A stretch of DNA of 64,000 bases from Sphingomonas sp. CCH21-G11 (GCF_001555965.1 NZ_LSHX01000033.1:1-64000), one strand, 5' to 3'; shown: positions 47,075-56,240, numbered from the stretch's first letter. Made by a program: numbers and translations. The notes: generated by a model not told the origin, from the letters alone.

Positions 47075-49039
47075 TCAGGAGACGCTCGGCCCGCTGCGCT
47101 GCCGCCCGAGTGTCCAGTTGATCCCGCCGTCGCGCATGATGCCCGAGACCGATTTACCGACATGGCGATCGAGAACAGAGCGCCACGGCACCAGCGTGAA
47201 ATCGCGCGACCGTTCGATGAGCGCATGGCGACCACTCGTCATCTCGACTGCGCGCACGAGCCTGCCTTGAACAGCCTCCCCCTCTCTGGCCTCGGCGAAC
47301 GGAACGCCTAACTTGTCGGAGAGCTGGCGGGCGACACGCAGCAATTCTCGCCGCTGGAGCGCGGCGAGCATCCCTCGCCGATAGACCGTCTGCCCATCCT
47401 GTTCGTCTGCAAGCTGTTCGGTGATCAGCCATTGCCGTCGCATCGCCTGCGCTGAACGAACCTCGTGCCCGAACCCAGCATCGCGCACTGGCACCGGCGC
47501 TTCGGCGACCAGCTCGCGATCGAGCCAGGTCGCGGCATCGGTTCCCGGTAATTTGTCGAGCGGGATCGCCGACAGGGTTTCAATGGCAACGGGGTGGTCG
47601 CGGAACTGCATGGCTTCGAACCTCTCGACCCTGGCGAGATGGTCCGGCGCGATGATCCAGCTTCCGTCGGGCTCGCGCTCGACGACGCCCGAGATTTTTC
47701 GCATCGCTTCAAGCCGCCGGACATGCGTTTCGGCGAAGCGTTCGCTGGCGGTCGGATCGTGCTTCAGATGGGCGTCGATCGAATAGCGCCCGCCGTTCGC
47801 CGCCGCGATCTCGTCGATCGTCCGATCGACGGCGCGAATGCCGCCCTCGCGTGGCGCGATCCGGACGATGGCATTTTCGGGGATCGTGTCGACCAGCTCG
47901 CCCTTGCCGATCTCGGCATAATGGGTGCGCCCGTCGATGCCGTCGACCAGCAGATAATGACGGTCTTCATGTTCGTCGGCGAGCCCGCGCATCACGACGC
48001 GGCCGATGATCGGCGTCGCCTCCTTCGCGACCGGGTCGTAGATGACGCGATCGACCGCAGCACGATCGAGCTTCCGCGCGGTCAGCTCGCGCTGCATGGT
48101 GCGGATGATGTCGCCGCGCTCGCCGATCTGGCGCAGTGTGTTCGCAAGGTCGGGCTCAAGCCGCCAGGTGCCGTTGCCGACATGCGAGGCGAGTCCCATG
48201 CGCCCGAGTTTCTGCAGGCGACCGACGCGAAGCGATTGCTGGAAGGGATCGCCATCGCTCGCGCTGACCAGCCGCGCGGTATCCATGTCGCGGATCAGCC
48301 GTCTGTCGATCGCGGTCAGCCGCTCGGCACCCGTATCGCTGCGAAGCCGCTCTTCGATTTCAAGGTCGGTGCGCGGCCCCAGGTCGAGGTTGACGATCTC
48401 GATCGCCCGCTGCCGGCTCCCGTGCGAGATATACTCGCGCGCGATCAGCAGATTCTCACCCCGATCGTTTACGCCGCGCACCACGATATGCGTGTGCGGA
48501 TGGCCGGTATTGAAATGGTCGACCGCCACCCAATCGAGCTTTGTCCCAAGATCCTGCTCCATCTGCGTCATCAGCCGGCGCACGAACGGCTTCAAGTCGG
48601 GATACTGGTCGGCGTCCTCGGCCGACACGATGAACCGGAACTGGCGGCGGTCGCCGTCACACCGTTCGAGGAACGCCTTGCCATCGGCGACGTCGCTGTC
48701 GGGCGAGTAGAGCGCACCAGCCTCGCCCTCACGGGTCACGCCGTCGCGCTGAATATAGCGAAGGTGCGCCTTCGCACCGCCCATGCCTTTCCCGCCAAGG
48801 CCGACAGGCCGTATCTTGACGATCACGCGGCGCGACCGGAACGCGCCCAATCGGTCGCGCGATCTGAGCACCCGCGCAACACTCGCGCCGCGCCCGATCC
48901 GGCTGCCGTCGAAACGGCCGCGCCTGCCCGTTTTCATGCCGGCCCGCTTTGCCGCTTTCACGACGCGGCTCAGGTAGCGCTGCTCCTTGCCCCGGCCGCG
49001 CATCCGGCCCAGCTGCGGTTCGAACTCATCATCGCGCAT
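47075..49039 (-). CDS. VirD2-type relaxase/mobilisation nuclease (DUF3363)
   Basis: A 654-residue protein. After a basic N-terminus (GKEQRYLSRVVKAAKRAG) comes KAHLRYIQRDGVTREGEAG and the HUH metal-binding motif DHFNTGHPHTHIVVRGVND. The C-terminal DUF3363 region follows. It nicks oriT, stays covalently attached to the strand, and is carried to the recipient. The ATG at 49039 has AAGGA 9 bases upstream; the longer open frame upstream is rejected. Its own promoter region probably also contains oriT. Confidence 0.9.
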   Translation of the reverse strand: MRDDEFEPQLGRMRGRGKEQRYLSRVVKAAKRAGMKTGRRGRFDGSRIGRGASVARVLRSRDRLGAFRSRRVIVKIRPVGLGGKGMGGAKAHLRYIQRDGVTREGEAGALYSPDSDVADGKAFLERCDGDRRQFRFIVSAEDADQYPDLKPFVRRLMTQMEQDLGTKLDWVAVDHFNTGHPHTHIVVRGVNDRGENLLIAREYISHGSRQRAIEIVNLDLGPRTDLEIEERLRSDTGAERLTAIDRRLIRDMDTARLVSASDGDPFQQSLRVGRLQKLGRMGLASHVGNGTWRLEPDLANTLRQIGERGDIIRTMQRELTARKLDRAAVDRVIYDPVAKEATPIIGRVVMRGLADEHEDRHYLLVDGIDGRTHYAEIGKGELVDTIPENAIVRIAPREGGIRAVDRTIDEIAAANGGRYSIDAHLKHDPTASERFAETHVRRLEAMRKISGVVEREPDGSWIIAPDHLARVERFEAMQFRDHPVAIETLSAIPLDKLPGTDAATWLDRELVAEAPVPVRDAGFGHEVRSAQAMRRQWLITEQLADEQDGQTVYRRGMLAALQRRELLRVARQLSDKLGVPFAEAREGEAVQGRLVRAVEMTSGRHALIERSRDFTLVPWRSVLDRHVGKSVSGIMRDGGINWTLGRQRSGPSVS

Positions 49040-49385
49040 AGCGGCGTCCTTCCATGCCGGAATGACGCTCCCCGCCGATAAGAATGGCGCGTCCTCGCCA
49101 GAGCGCAAGGAGTCTCGCGATTGGGATCGGAAAAGCCCAGAAAACCGCCACTCCTGGTAACCCTGTCTCGCACTCAAAGGGCGAGTCTCGCAAAAGCCTT
49201 CAAAAAACGATGTGCAGACAAACACTTACAAAATCGCGAGATTTTGCCTCTATCTTGCCATCGAGCCCGACTGCCACCTGCCGCCCCAGACGCCCGCTTT
49301 GCCTTCCCGCCTTCCCGATCAAAAAAGGGGAGCGGCGCCATGCGGCACCACTCCCGCGAACCTGCCCCTTCAACAGCGCATCGCC
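49040..49385. other. Gene-free region upstream of the relaxase, candidate oriT
   Basis: 346 bases without a gene, locally AT-richer than its surroundings. Three copies of GTCTCGC occur at 49110-49118, 49163-49170 and 49182-49190; the first and third extend to GAGTCTCGC. An inverted repeat CAAAATC-gcga-GATTTTG lies at 49229-49246. Short iterated sequences and an inverted repeat next to a relaxase gene are what an oriT looks like, but no nic consensus can be named. Confidence 0.4.
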
Positions 49386-49547
49386 TTATTGCCAGCCTGC
49401 CTGTTCGGCCTGACGCAGCGCCCGATTGCACCGCTTCAGCCTCTTCTCAGCGGCCCTTAATTCGGCTTCGATCTGCCGCCGTTCTCCCGCGTCATCGCAC
49501 CATGAAAGCTCCGCGCGAAGCTCCTCGATCTGTTGTTCAACCGACAT
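49386..49547 (-). CDS. Small coiled-coil protein, function unknown
   Basis: A 53-residue open frame starting MSVEQQIEELRAELSW and ending in RALRQAEQAGWQ. It is highly charged and predicted to be one continuous helix with heptad-like leucine/isoleucine spacing. A strong AGGAGG site lies upstream of the ATG at 49547. Such short helical proteins occur in element maintenance regions; the function is unknown. Confidence 0.6.
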   Translation of the reverse strand: MSVEQQIEELRAELSWCDDAGERRQIEAELRAAEKRLKRCNRALRQAEQAGWQ

Positions 49548-49843
49548 CTCATCCTCCTGATACAAGCGAAAGATGAGCCATCGCCCGGCGGGGAGCGGGC
49601 GGGGTCAACCACCGCGCAGCGGCCGCGAAGCGGGCGACGGGGGAGCCGATTTTCTCGTCGCCGGAGTGGAGCGAAGCGGAACGCAGGTGGCGTGAAAATT
49701 GGGGGAACCGTCGATGGTTGAGGCGGTCCGTTCGCCGCCGGATACTCGGTGCTTGCTGAGCGGATTTCTTCCTCTCTGCAGGCCCGCAAGCGCGTTCCGG
49801 TGCAGGAAAAGGCCCACGCCAAGCCCTCAAGGCATGAGGAAAG
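49548..49843. other. Gene-free region
   Basis: No convincing gene on either strand. It contains GC-rich segments with several overlapping shadow frames and a conserved-looking hairpin at its right edge (separate entry). Confidence 0.5.
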
Positions 49844-49869
49844 CCCCGCGCCGGGTGACCGGCGCGGGG
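49844..49869 (-). terminator. Hairpin terminator downstream of the DUF736 gene
   Basis: A perfect 11-base stem (CCCCGCGCCGG with CCGGCGCGGGG) and a 4-base loop lie 10 bases beyond the DUF736 stop. On the minus strand the stem is followed by CTTTCC, a weak pyrimidine tract. Confidence 0.6.
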
Positions 49870-49879
49870 CCGATCCGGC

Positions 49880-50200
49880 TCAGTCGCCGGGGTTCCAGAT
49901 AACGGCGAACGCGTCGTCGTCGTCCTGCCCGGCGGCGCGGCCGAGATTGGCGTAGAGGGTGCGGCCGCCAAGTTCGGGGGCCGACATGGCGAGGCGGACA
50001 TATTCGCGCTGGCTCACCTCGCCGGTGCGGATCCAGCCGCCGCCCAGTTCGACGCCGTTCGACAGCACGCGGTAGTCGGGCTGGTCCCCGGTCTTACTGC
50101 GGTTGGGGATGATGGCGATCTCGGCATTGACCGAAAGCGTCTTCAAGGCGCCCCGGAACGAACCGTCGTTCTGGCGCTGGACATGACCGATTGAGGGCAT
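49880..50200 (-). CDS. DUF736 domain protein
   Basis: A 106-residue protein. MPSIGHVQRQNDGSFRGALK, then YRVLSNGVELGGGWIRTGEV and WNPGD at the end, are typical of DUF736. This is a small beta-rich family carried by integrative and conjugative elements of alphaproteobacteria, with unknown biochemical role. AGGAGA precedes the ATG. Confidence 0.85.
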   Translation of the reverse strand: MPSIGHVQRQNDGSFRGALKTLSVNAEIAIIPNRSKTGDQPDYRVLSNGVELGGGWIRTGEVSQREYVRLAMSAPELGGRTLYANLGRAAGQDDDDAFAVIWNPGD

Positions 50201-50560
50201 TTCTCGTCTCCTTGCACATTCGCCCGACCCGATGCCGGGCGATGGGCGGACCGAAGGGACGGCCCTTGAGCGCGCTGCGAACCGCAGGCCGAAGCGAAGC
50301 GGAGGACCGGAAGCGCGGGGCTGATTTGGAGCGAAGCGGCCGCGAGGAGCGCCGCCAAAGCGGCGCGGGGAAATCAGTTCCGCGCGATGGTTTCGCGAGG
50401 CGCGCGGCCGTCCCAGGTCATGCGCCCAAGGAGCCGGCGACGGGTTGGTGAGACACGAAAGGACGAGATGCGCGCGCGGACAGGAAGCCCAGTCCGGCGT
50501 CTTTCCGGGAAGCCATGATTGCTTTCGCGGCCACGAGGCCGCGGCTATAGCCTCACGGCG
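50201..50560. other. Gene-free region between DUF736 and zinc-ribbon genes
   Basis: About 360 bases. Very GC-rich with repeated GCGGAAG/GCGAAGCG-like tracts and a short hairpin GCGGCC-acga-GGCCGC near 50528. Frames through it are low-complexity Arg/Gly-rich and not credible. It should contain the promoters of the two divergent genes. Confidence 0.5.
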
Positions 50561-50788
50561 ATGAACGAAGGAACGACGATTGCGGGGCAGATCGAACGGC
50601 TGATCGTGCGGCTGGACGGCGCGGCGGTGTGCGATGCCTGCGTGACTGACCGGCTCAACCTGTCGGTTACCGCACAGGCCAATGTCGTCACCTGCGCGCT
50701 CGGCGGCACGCGCGGATTCGAGCGGCAGAAGGACGAATGCACGTTATGCGGAAGCGCCCGGACGGTGATCCGCCGCACCGCCCGGTAG
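50561..50788 (+). CDS. Small zinc-ribbon-like protein
   Basis: A 75-residue protein with two CxxC pairs: CDACV at about residue 24 and CTLCG near the C-terminus, with a helix between them. It looks like a treble-clef/zinc-ribbon protein that could bind DNA. The family is otherwise unrecognised. It is the only plus-strand gene in this accessory block. Confidence 0.55.
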   Translation: MNEGTTIAGQIERLIVRLDGAAVCDACVTDRLNLSVTAQANVVTCALGGTRGFERQKDECTLCGSARTVIRRTAR

Positions 50789-50841
50789 GTCAGGCGGCAG
50801 GGGTTTTCGGCACGCGAGCGCGCAGTGCGGCGCGATTTGGG

Positions 50842-51345
50842 CTAGTTGCCGTCGCCCGCGAGCGCGCGCGACAGCGCCTCGTTGGTCGCGTCGATCTCGA
50901 TGCGGTCTGCGAAAATCGCGCACCAGCCGCCACCGAACTCCCCGATGCGGGGCTTGGAACAGGTCATGGCCCATTCAAAGCCGATCGGCCCCTTGGCGAG
51001 CGTTTCGGGGCAACATCGCTGGATCACCACCGCGATGGCAGCGGCATCGAAATCGTCCATGCTGGCGAAACACACGATCCGCGCGGATGGATCGTCGGGG
51101 CAGGTTTCAGCGATGAAATCGGCTCCGATGGTGGGAAATTCGGGATCGTTGAACGCCTCGCGAAACCCGCTCCACCGCGCGTTCGCATCGTCCGGCGGAA
51201 AGGCTGCGAGCAGCGCCGCGCTCGGCGGATCGGGCGCGTCGTCATTCGCTAGCGCGTAGCCAGCGTTTGCGACTTCCTCGATCAGCGCGCACTCGGCGGC
51301 GGTGCAGCGAAAGGCGAAGCTGCCCTGAATCCAGATGTCAGCCAT
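50842..51345 (-). CDS. Hypothetical acidic ICE protein
   Basis: A 167-residue protein starting MADIWIQGSFAFRCTAAECA. It is acidic, with tryptophans and a cysteine pair (VIQRCCPETLAKG). It resembles a small alpha/beta protein such as an anti-restriction or adaptor protein in size and charge only. The start lies 8 bases inside the upstream hypothetical gene, so they are coupled. Confidence 0.6.
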   Translation of the reverse strand: MADIWIQGSFAFRCTAAECALIEEVANAGYALANDDAPDPPSAALLAAFPPDDANARWSGFREAFNDPEFPTIGADFIAETCPDDPSARIVCFASMDDFDAAAIAVVIQRCCPETLAKGPIGFEWAMTCSKPRIGEFGGGWCAIFADRIEIDATNEALSRALAGDGN

Positions 51346-51805
51346 TGCTCGCCTCCTCCCGTTCGGGCGTGATGACAAGCGGGGGCACCGCGAAGTCGGC
51401 CGCATCGAAATGCGCGATGATCGCCGCATAGCTGCCCAATCGCTCGGCGGTGCAGCGCCCCATGAGGATATAGTCGTCCTCGTCGGCAGCGTAGCTTTGC
51501 GGTTCGCCGCTGCCGGTGAACACGGTGCGTTCCGCACCCCACTGGCAGGCATAGGCGCCCGACCAGCGCGCGAAGAAAAGCCCATGCGCGATGCAGAAGG
51601 CTTCGAGTCCCTCGAACCGCCCCCAGGCGACCTCGTGCGCCATGAGCGCCAAGGGCTCGCCCTCGGGCAGATCGCCGAGCGCGAAGGGTTCGCCGTCCCA
51701 TTCGGTGGACAGCCCTTCGTTCGCGATGGCCTCGGCGAAGGCGGGAAGCTGGCTGGCGGGGAGCGTCCCGCCGATGGTGATGGATGCCGAAACACGGTCG
51801 GCCAT
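51338..51805 (-). CDS. Hypothetical acidic ICE protein, possible anti-restriction type
   Basis: A 155-residue acidic protein (SASITIGGTLPASQLPAFAE; GEPFALGDLPEGEPLALMAH). Acidic, compact proteins in conjugative elements are often DNA mimics that block restriction, but I see no specific ArdA/ArdB motif. It lies between the parB-like and the following hypothetical gene on the same strand. Confidence 0.6.
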   Translation of the reverse strand: MADRVSASITIGGTLPASQLPAFAEAIANEGLSTEWDGEPFALGDLPEGEPLALMAHEVAWGRFEGLEAFCIAHGLFFARWSGAYACQWGAERTVFTGSGEPQSYAADEDDYILMGRCTAERLGSYAAIIAHFDAADFAVPPLVITPEREEASNG

Positions 51806-51915
51806 GACAAGTCTCCTGTCTGAAATCCGCGCCGCGAGGGCCGCTTGCGGCCGAGCGGCGCGGCGATTTTATGGGGGACGGAACGGGCGGCGGGTGCGCC
51901 GCCGCCCGTCCAGTT

Positions 51916-53727
51916 TCATGCGGCTTCGCGCTCGGGCTGTTCCTGCGGCTCGGCCTTGGCAGGGGCCGGAAGCGCAATCACCGCGCCGGGGCCGGTCGGT
52001 TCCGGCTCGCGGTCGGGGCGCGCCGCGAGCACCTTGGCATGAGCCGCGACGGTGCCGACGCCGCCGCGCGCCGTATAGGTAGCGGGCGGGAACGCCATCC
52101 ATTTCGGCACCCAACCCTCGACCTTGGGCCGCCCGTTCGCACCCTCCAGATGGTCGCGGACGATGCGCTTCAAGACCTTGCCCGGTTCCTTCGCATTGGC
52201 GGCGGCGACAGGTTCGCCCGCCACCTCGGCGACGATGCGGGTCAGCACCTCCTTGTCGCGGACACACTCGAAAAAGGCGTCGTCGGCCTGCCAGTAGCGG
52301 GCCATATCGACGCCGATCTCGCCGCCGACCGCCTCGATGGCGGCGCTGCCGCTGGCGAGCGTTTCGCCCATGACGATGACGATCACGTCCATTACGGCGC
52401 GGTCGGGCACGTCGAGCAAGCGCAGGAACACGCCGACCAGTCCGAAGTCGTCGCCGTTGCCGCCTGTGACGGTCGGTTCCTCGGGCGAGAAGCCGAGAAG
52501 GTCCAATACGGCGCGGCGCTTCGCGTCGAAGTCGGTTTCCGCGCGGCAAGTTTCGACGCTTTCGCGCACATCGTCGTTGCGCGCGGTCTGCGGCTCGGGC
52601 TTGACCGTCCACAGTGGCGACCCGACGATGACATGGGCGACCATCAAGCGCAGCGCGACCTTGGGATGACGGGTCAGCGAGGCGCGGACAGCGGCATGAC
52701 GGTGCAGGTTGATATAGGTCTGCATCGTGCTCGTCACTTCGGGGCGCGGCACTTTGGGGCCGGTTTCGATTGCCTCGCCGCGTTCGAGCCGCTTGGCCTC
52801 CTTGCTCGTCACATAGCCTTCGTGGACCTCGACCTCGCCGCTTTCGCGCACATCTATATACACGCGCCCGCCCTTGCGCTTGGGTGCCTTGGCGAACTCA
52901 TAGCGGTAGAAATATTCGCCGGGCGGGACGATCACCACGTCGAACCATCCGGCATCCAGATAGTCCTCCTTGCGCGCGTCGATTACGGCGTTCTGCGCGG
53001 TCCAGAACGCGTCGGCATCTGCAAAATAGCGGTCTTCGCCGAACAGATCGGCGACGATCGCAAGGCCGCTCGCATCGACGTCGAACAGGGCATGTTCGAC
53101 CTTGATCGACTGCCCGCCGAACAGCCATGCCTTCAATTGCTGGCCGGTCGGGCAATAGGCGTCGTCATCGTCGTAGAGCGCCAGCCATGCCTTCTGCTGC
53201 TGCTTGCTCGCCAGCGTCAGATGCCGGACGGTCGCCGCGTTGATCTTCTCCTTGCGGTAAAGATCGCGGATGCGCGGAAGCAGGTTGCCGAGCGCTAGGA
53301 TACGCTTCACGCCAAGCTCGGGAATGCCGAACGTCGCGGAGATATCCGCAATGTCGCGGCCCTCCTTGACCAGCCGTGCGAAGGTTTCCCATCGCGTCAC
53401 CTCGTCGGGATCGAGCCGGGTGTTCTCGAGAAGCGATGCCTCGATGGCGTCGGCGTCGTCCCCGGCGTCGAGGATGGCGACGGGAAGCGGGCCGTGGTCG
53501 ATGCCCTCGACAAGCGCGATGGCGTTCGCCGTCCAGCGCCGCCGCCCGGCGACGATTTCGTGGACGCCATTATCGTTGCCCGCCTGCGGGCGCACGATCA
53601 GCGGCACGATGACACCGCGCTTGCGGATCGAGGGCAGAATGTCGCCCACGTCCGGGGGCTTGGGTCCGTGCCGCATGTTCACCTTGGACGGAACCAGCTT
53701 GCTATGGTCGATAAAGTCGAGTTTCAT
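51916..53727 (-). CDS. ParB/RepB/Spo0J family protein, large ICE form
   Basis: A 603-residue protein. The N-terminal ParB nuclease-like domain carries IRKRGVIVPLIVRPQAG and HEIVAGRRRWTANAIALVEG. The helix-turn-helix segment is DIADISATFGIPELGVKRIL, followed by LPRIRDLYRKEKINAATVRH. The C-terminal ~350 residues are much longer than in chromosomal ParB and unassigned. AGGAGC precedes the ATG at 53727. No parA is adjacent, so it may serve maintenance or regulation of the element. Confidence 0.87.
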   Translation of the reverse strand: MKLDFIDHSKLVPSKVNMRHGPKPPDVGDILPSIRKRGVIVPLIVRPQAGNDNGVHEIVAGRRRWTANAIALVEGIDHGPLPVAILDAGDDADAIEASLLENTRLDPDEVTRWETFARLVKEGRDIADISATFGIPELGVKRILALGNLLPRIRDLYRKEKINAATVRHLTLASKQQQKAWLALYDDDDAYCPTGQQLKAWLFGGQSIKVEHALFDVDASGLAIVADLFGEDRYFADADAFWTAQNAVIDARKEDYLDAGWFDVVIVPPGEYFYRYEFAKAPKRKGGRVYIDVRESGEVEVHEGYVTSKEAKRLERGEAIETGPKVPRPEVTSTMQTYINLHRHAAVRASLTRHPKVALRLMVAHVIVGSPLWTVKPEPQTARNDDVRESVETCRAETDFDAKRRAVLDLLGFSPEEPTVTGGNGDDFGLVGVFLRLLDVPDRAVMDVIVIVMGETLASGSAAIEAVGGEIGVDMARYWQADDAFFECVRDKEVLTRIVAEVAGEPVAAANAKEPGKVLKRIVRDHLEGANGRPKVEGWVPKWMAFPPATYTARGGVGTVAAHAKVLAARPDREPEPTGPGAVIALPAPAKAEPQEQPEREAA

Positions 53728-53812
53728 TGGTCTGCTCCTTCTGGAGCGCCGGTCCCGTTTGTCTTGCTGGATGGGCGGGACCGGCACTCAATGCGGCGAA
53801 ACGCGCCGCGCG

Positions 53813-54247
53813 TCATCCGGCCCCTCGATCATCAAGAGGCGGCGGAAGCTCGTTGCCGTTCCGGCTATCGGTGATGCGGCGAAGTTCGGCTTCGGCCAGA
53901 ACGATTGCACCCATGCGCCGCGCGGTATCGGACCATAGCGAAAGCGGGGCCAGCGGCTCGAAATGCTCGTCGCGCTCGATGAACAGGCCGAAGGGCAAGC
54001 GGACGCCCGCAATCTCGGTAAGCGAGAACACGCCCATTTCCGGGCATCCGAACCCCAAGTCGGCGAGGCCGAACAGCGTGTCTCCATCGTCGTAAAGCTC
54101 GGTGGCGATCCACGTCGCCGCGCCGACCGGATTGAAGAATTTGACCACCGGGAACGGGTCGAACCGTTCGTCGCGCTGCTCGTGGAGGCGGCTGGCGCGC
54201 GCATTCGCGCGCAGCGCCGAAAGGATCGCATGGGGGAGCGTAATCAT
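53813..54247 (-). CDS. DUF2958 domain protein
   Basis: A 144-residue protein. DPFPVVKFFNPVGAATWIAT, ELYDDGDTLFGLADLGFGCP and EMGVFSLTEIAGV are the DUF2958 hallmarks, a family found in conjugative elements next to ArdC-type genes. Role unknown. Its start overlaps the ArdC-like stop by 4 bases. Confidence 0.85.
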   Translation of the reverse strand: MITLPHAILSALRANARASRLHEQRDERFDPFPVVKFFNPVGAATWIATELYDDGDTLFGLADLGFGCPEMGVFSLTEIAGVRLPFGLFIERDEHFEPLAPLSLWSDTARRMGAIVLAEAELRRITDSRNGNELPPPLDDRGAG

Positions 54248-55215
54248 GCCGCTTCCCTCCCTTCGTCCTGCGTCTCGGCGTAGCGGGCAAGCAGCCAATC
54301 GGCGGCCTTGCTCGCCTGACTGGCCGCGCGAAAGATCGCGCGATTGTCCTCGCGCAGCACGTCGAGCCATGATGCCAGATAATCGGCGTGACGAACGGTC
54401 GGCACGATGCCGAGCGCGGCGCAAAGGAAGGCCGATCCCATCTCGGCGATCAATTCTTCGCGCGCATAGTCCTTGCTGCCGAACGCATTGCGCAGATTGC
54501 GATTGAGGCGCGACGGGTGGCCGCTGGCATGACAGAGTTCGTGCAGCGCCGTCCGGTAGAAATTGATCTGTTCGTGGAAGGCCGGTTGCGGGGGCACCTG
54601 CACATAGTCGGCGCTCGGGACATAGTAGGCCTTGTCCCCACCGATGCGGAAATCGACGCCCGATGCCGCAATGACCGCTTCGGCGATCGGCACGACTTGG
54701 CGTTCGGGAAGCGGTGCGGGGTCGGTGGCAAGGCCGGGGCGCAAGCCTTCGCACTGTGCGACGTTGAACACGGTGAAGCGTTTGAGGAACGGCACCGCGC
54801 GGGCTTCGCCGCCGGTCTGGCGCGCGCGTTCCTTCTCGGCTTCGGGGGTGAAGCGGTCGGCATAGACAACCCTTGTCCCGCGCTCGCCTTTCCTGACATT
54901 GCCGCCCGCCTCCAAGGCTTGGCGGAAGGTCAGCCACGATTGCGACGGATAGCCGTTCTCGATCACTGCTCCCCACAGGATCAGGACATTGACGCCGCTG
55001 TAATTGCGGCTGGTGAGCCCGTTGCGCGGGAGGCCGGGGGCGGCGGAGAAGCCTTGACCATTGGGGCGGCCCCAAGGCTGGACCCAAGGGAAGCGGCCCG
55101 CCTCAAGTTCGGAAACAATGCGGCCCGTCACCTCGTCGTAAAGATTGGCGCGCTCCGCCGGGGGCTGGCGTTTGCTGCCCTCTGCGCGCGCGCGTTGGCT
55201 GCCGGTCTGGTGCAT
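54244..55215 (-). CDS. ArdC-like anti-restriction protein with zincin domain
   Basis: A 323-residue protein. The N-terminal ArdC/ssDNA-binding domain (ANLYDEVTGRIVSELEAGRF; LTSRNYSGVNVLILWGAVIE; FRQALEAGGNVRKGERGTRV) is followed by a C-terminal zinc-metallopeptidase domain with HELCHASGH. ArdC proteins protect incoming single-stranded plasmid DNA from restriction during transfer. The start at 55215 (MHQTGSQRARAEG) is chosen over an improbable proline/arginine-rich extension. Confidence 0.88.
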   Translation of the reverse strand: MHQTGSQRARAEGSKRQPPAERANLYDEVTGRIVSELEAGRFPWVQPWGRPNGQGFSAAPGLPRNGLTSRNYSGVNVLILWGAVIENGYPSQSWLTFRQALEAGGNVRKGERGTRVVYADRFTPEAEKERARQTGGEARAVPFLKRFTVFNVAQCEGLRPGLATDPAPLPERQVVPIAEAVIAASGVDFRIGGDKAYYVPSADYVQVPPQPAFHEQINFYRTALHELCHASGHPSRLNRNLRNAFGSKDYAREELIAEMGSAFLCAALGIVPTVRHADYLASWLDVLREDNRAIFRAASQASKAADWLLARYAETQDEGREAA

Positions 55216-55730
55216 GGCTATCCTCCAATGCCGCCCCAAAAACCCCAGGGCCTCCCCCGGAGCGGGGGTGGGCGGCGAATTGCGACCTGCCGGGCGCGGC
55301 CAGGAGGCGGTCCGCACCCGCAGGGCCGAAATGCAATGGAGGAGCCGGACCCGAGCGCAGTCGAAGGCCGGCTTGCGGGACGCCGGGCCGGGCCCAGAAG
55401 GGAGCGCCGCCCACCCGCGCGACGAGGGGAAGGCCCAACGAAAAATGCCGCCGCGCCGGTCAGGCGCGGCGACGACAGGCCGGAGCAAGGCTCCGGCATC
55501 CCGCCAGTCCGATCGTCACCTTTGGCCGGGACGCGCGAAGCGTGGCCCGGTGGAGCTTGGCGAACGGATGTGAGCCTAGCGGAATAGAGCGGCGGTCGCG
55601 CCGCAGGCGCGAGGCGCCTGAAAACCCGGATGCGTCAGGTCAGACCCTGCCGTCTTGAAGCACTCTCGTCGTGGTCGCCATGCGCGCGGTGACACGAGGA
55701 GCGAGCACTCGGCCCACTGGCCCCAACAGA
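55216..55730. other. Gene-free region
   Basis: About 515 bases. No credible gene; long frames on both strands are GC-driven and Arg/Pro-rich. It contains a minus-strand terminator (separate entry) and should contain the ardC promoter. Confidence 0.5.
55441..55471 (-). terminator. Rho-independent terminator
   Basis: A perfect 9-base stem CGCCGCGCC/GGCGCGGCG with loop GGTCA (55449-55471). On the minus strand it is followed, three bases later, by TTTTT. It would stop transcripts coming from the membrane-protein/TraF genes before ardC. Confidence 0.6.
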
Positions 55731-56186
55731 TCAACCGTGCAGCGGGGATCCGTTCGAACCGGTGCAAGCGGTCATCGCGGGCAACAGGCTCATCATGGCG
55801 GCACCGGCGATGATGATCGCGCCGACCGCCGCGGCGATGCCGGTCGCGGTCGGCCCCGCACCGCCGAGCTGCATCAGGCTGGAGACGACACTGCCGCCGG
55901 CGATCCCGGCGGGCACGGCGAAGAGAAGCGCGATCGCTCCGCGAAGCGGAACGGGCAACCGCGACGCGATGAGCATGCGTCCGATCAGCAAGACCGCGAC
56001 GCCGACGACGAGGCCGAGAAGCAGACCGAGCAACGGCCCCAGTTCGCCACCCCCCGCCCACAGAAATGCGGCCGCACCGAGCCCGACCGGGAGTGCGAAG
56101 ACGGCGAGCCGGAACATCGCCCAGGCGAAGAGGACGATGCCGGTGGCGGACAGGATCAGACCGAGCAACATCACGACCAACTCCAT
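55731..56186 (-). CDS. Small polytopic membrane protein, function unknown
   Basis: A 151-residue protein made of four to five hydrophobic segments (LVVMLLGLILSATGIVLFAW, LGPLLGLLLGLVVGVAVLLI, GIAAAVGAIIIAGAAMMSLL). No motif is recognised. It follows the lytic transglycosylase gene by about 55 bases, so it may belong to the same transfer-accessory unit. The start at 56186 avoids a polar N-terminal extension. Confidence 0.55.
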   Translation of the reverse strand: MELVVMLLGLILSATGIVLFAWAMFRLAVFALPVGLGAAAFLWAGGGELGPLLGLLLGLVVGVAVLLIGRMLIASRLPVPLRGAIALLFAVPAGIAGGSVVSSLMQLGGAGPTATGIAAAVGAIIIAGAAMMSLLPAMTACTGSNGSPLHG

Positions 56187-56240
56187 AGGCTCGGAACATA
56201 GCAGAAACACGATTCGGCATGAAGCCCCGATCGGCTCGCA

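Noticed and set aside
49163..49190. CRISPR-like repeat array near GTCTCGC copies
   Set aside because: Repeats are only 7-9 bases with irregular spacing and there are no cas genes; iterons or oriT motifs fit better.
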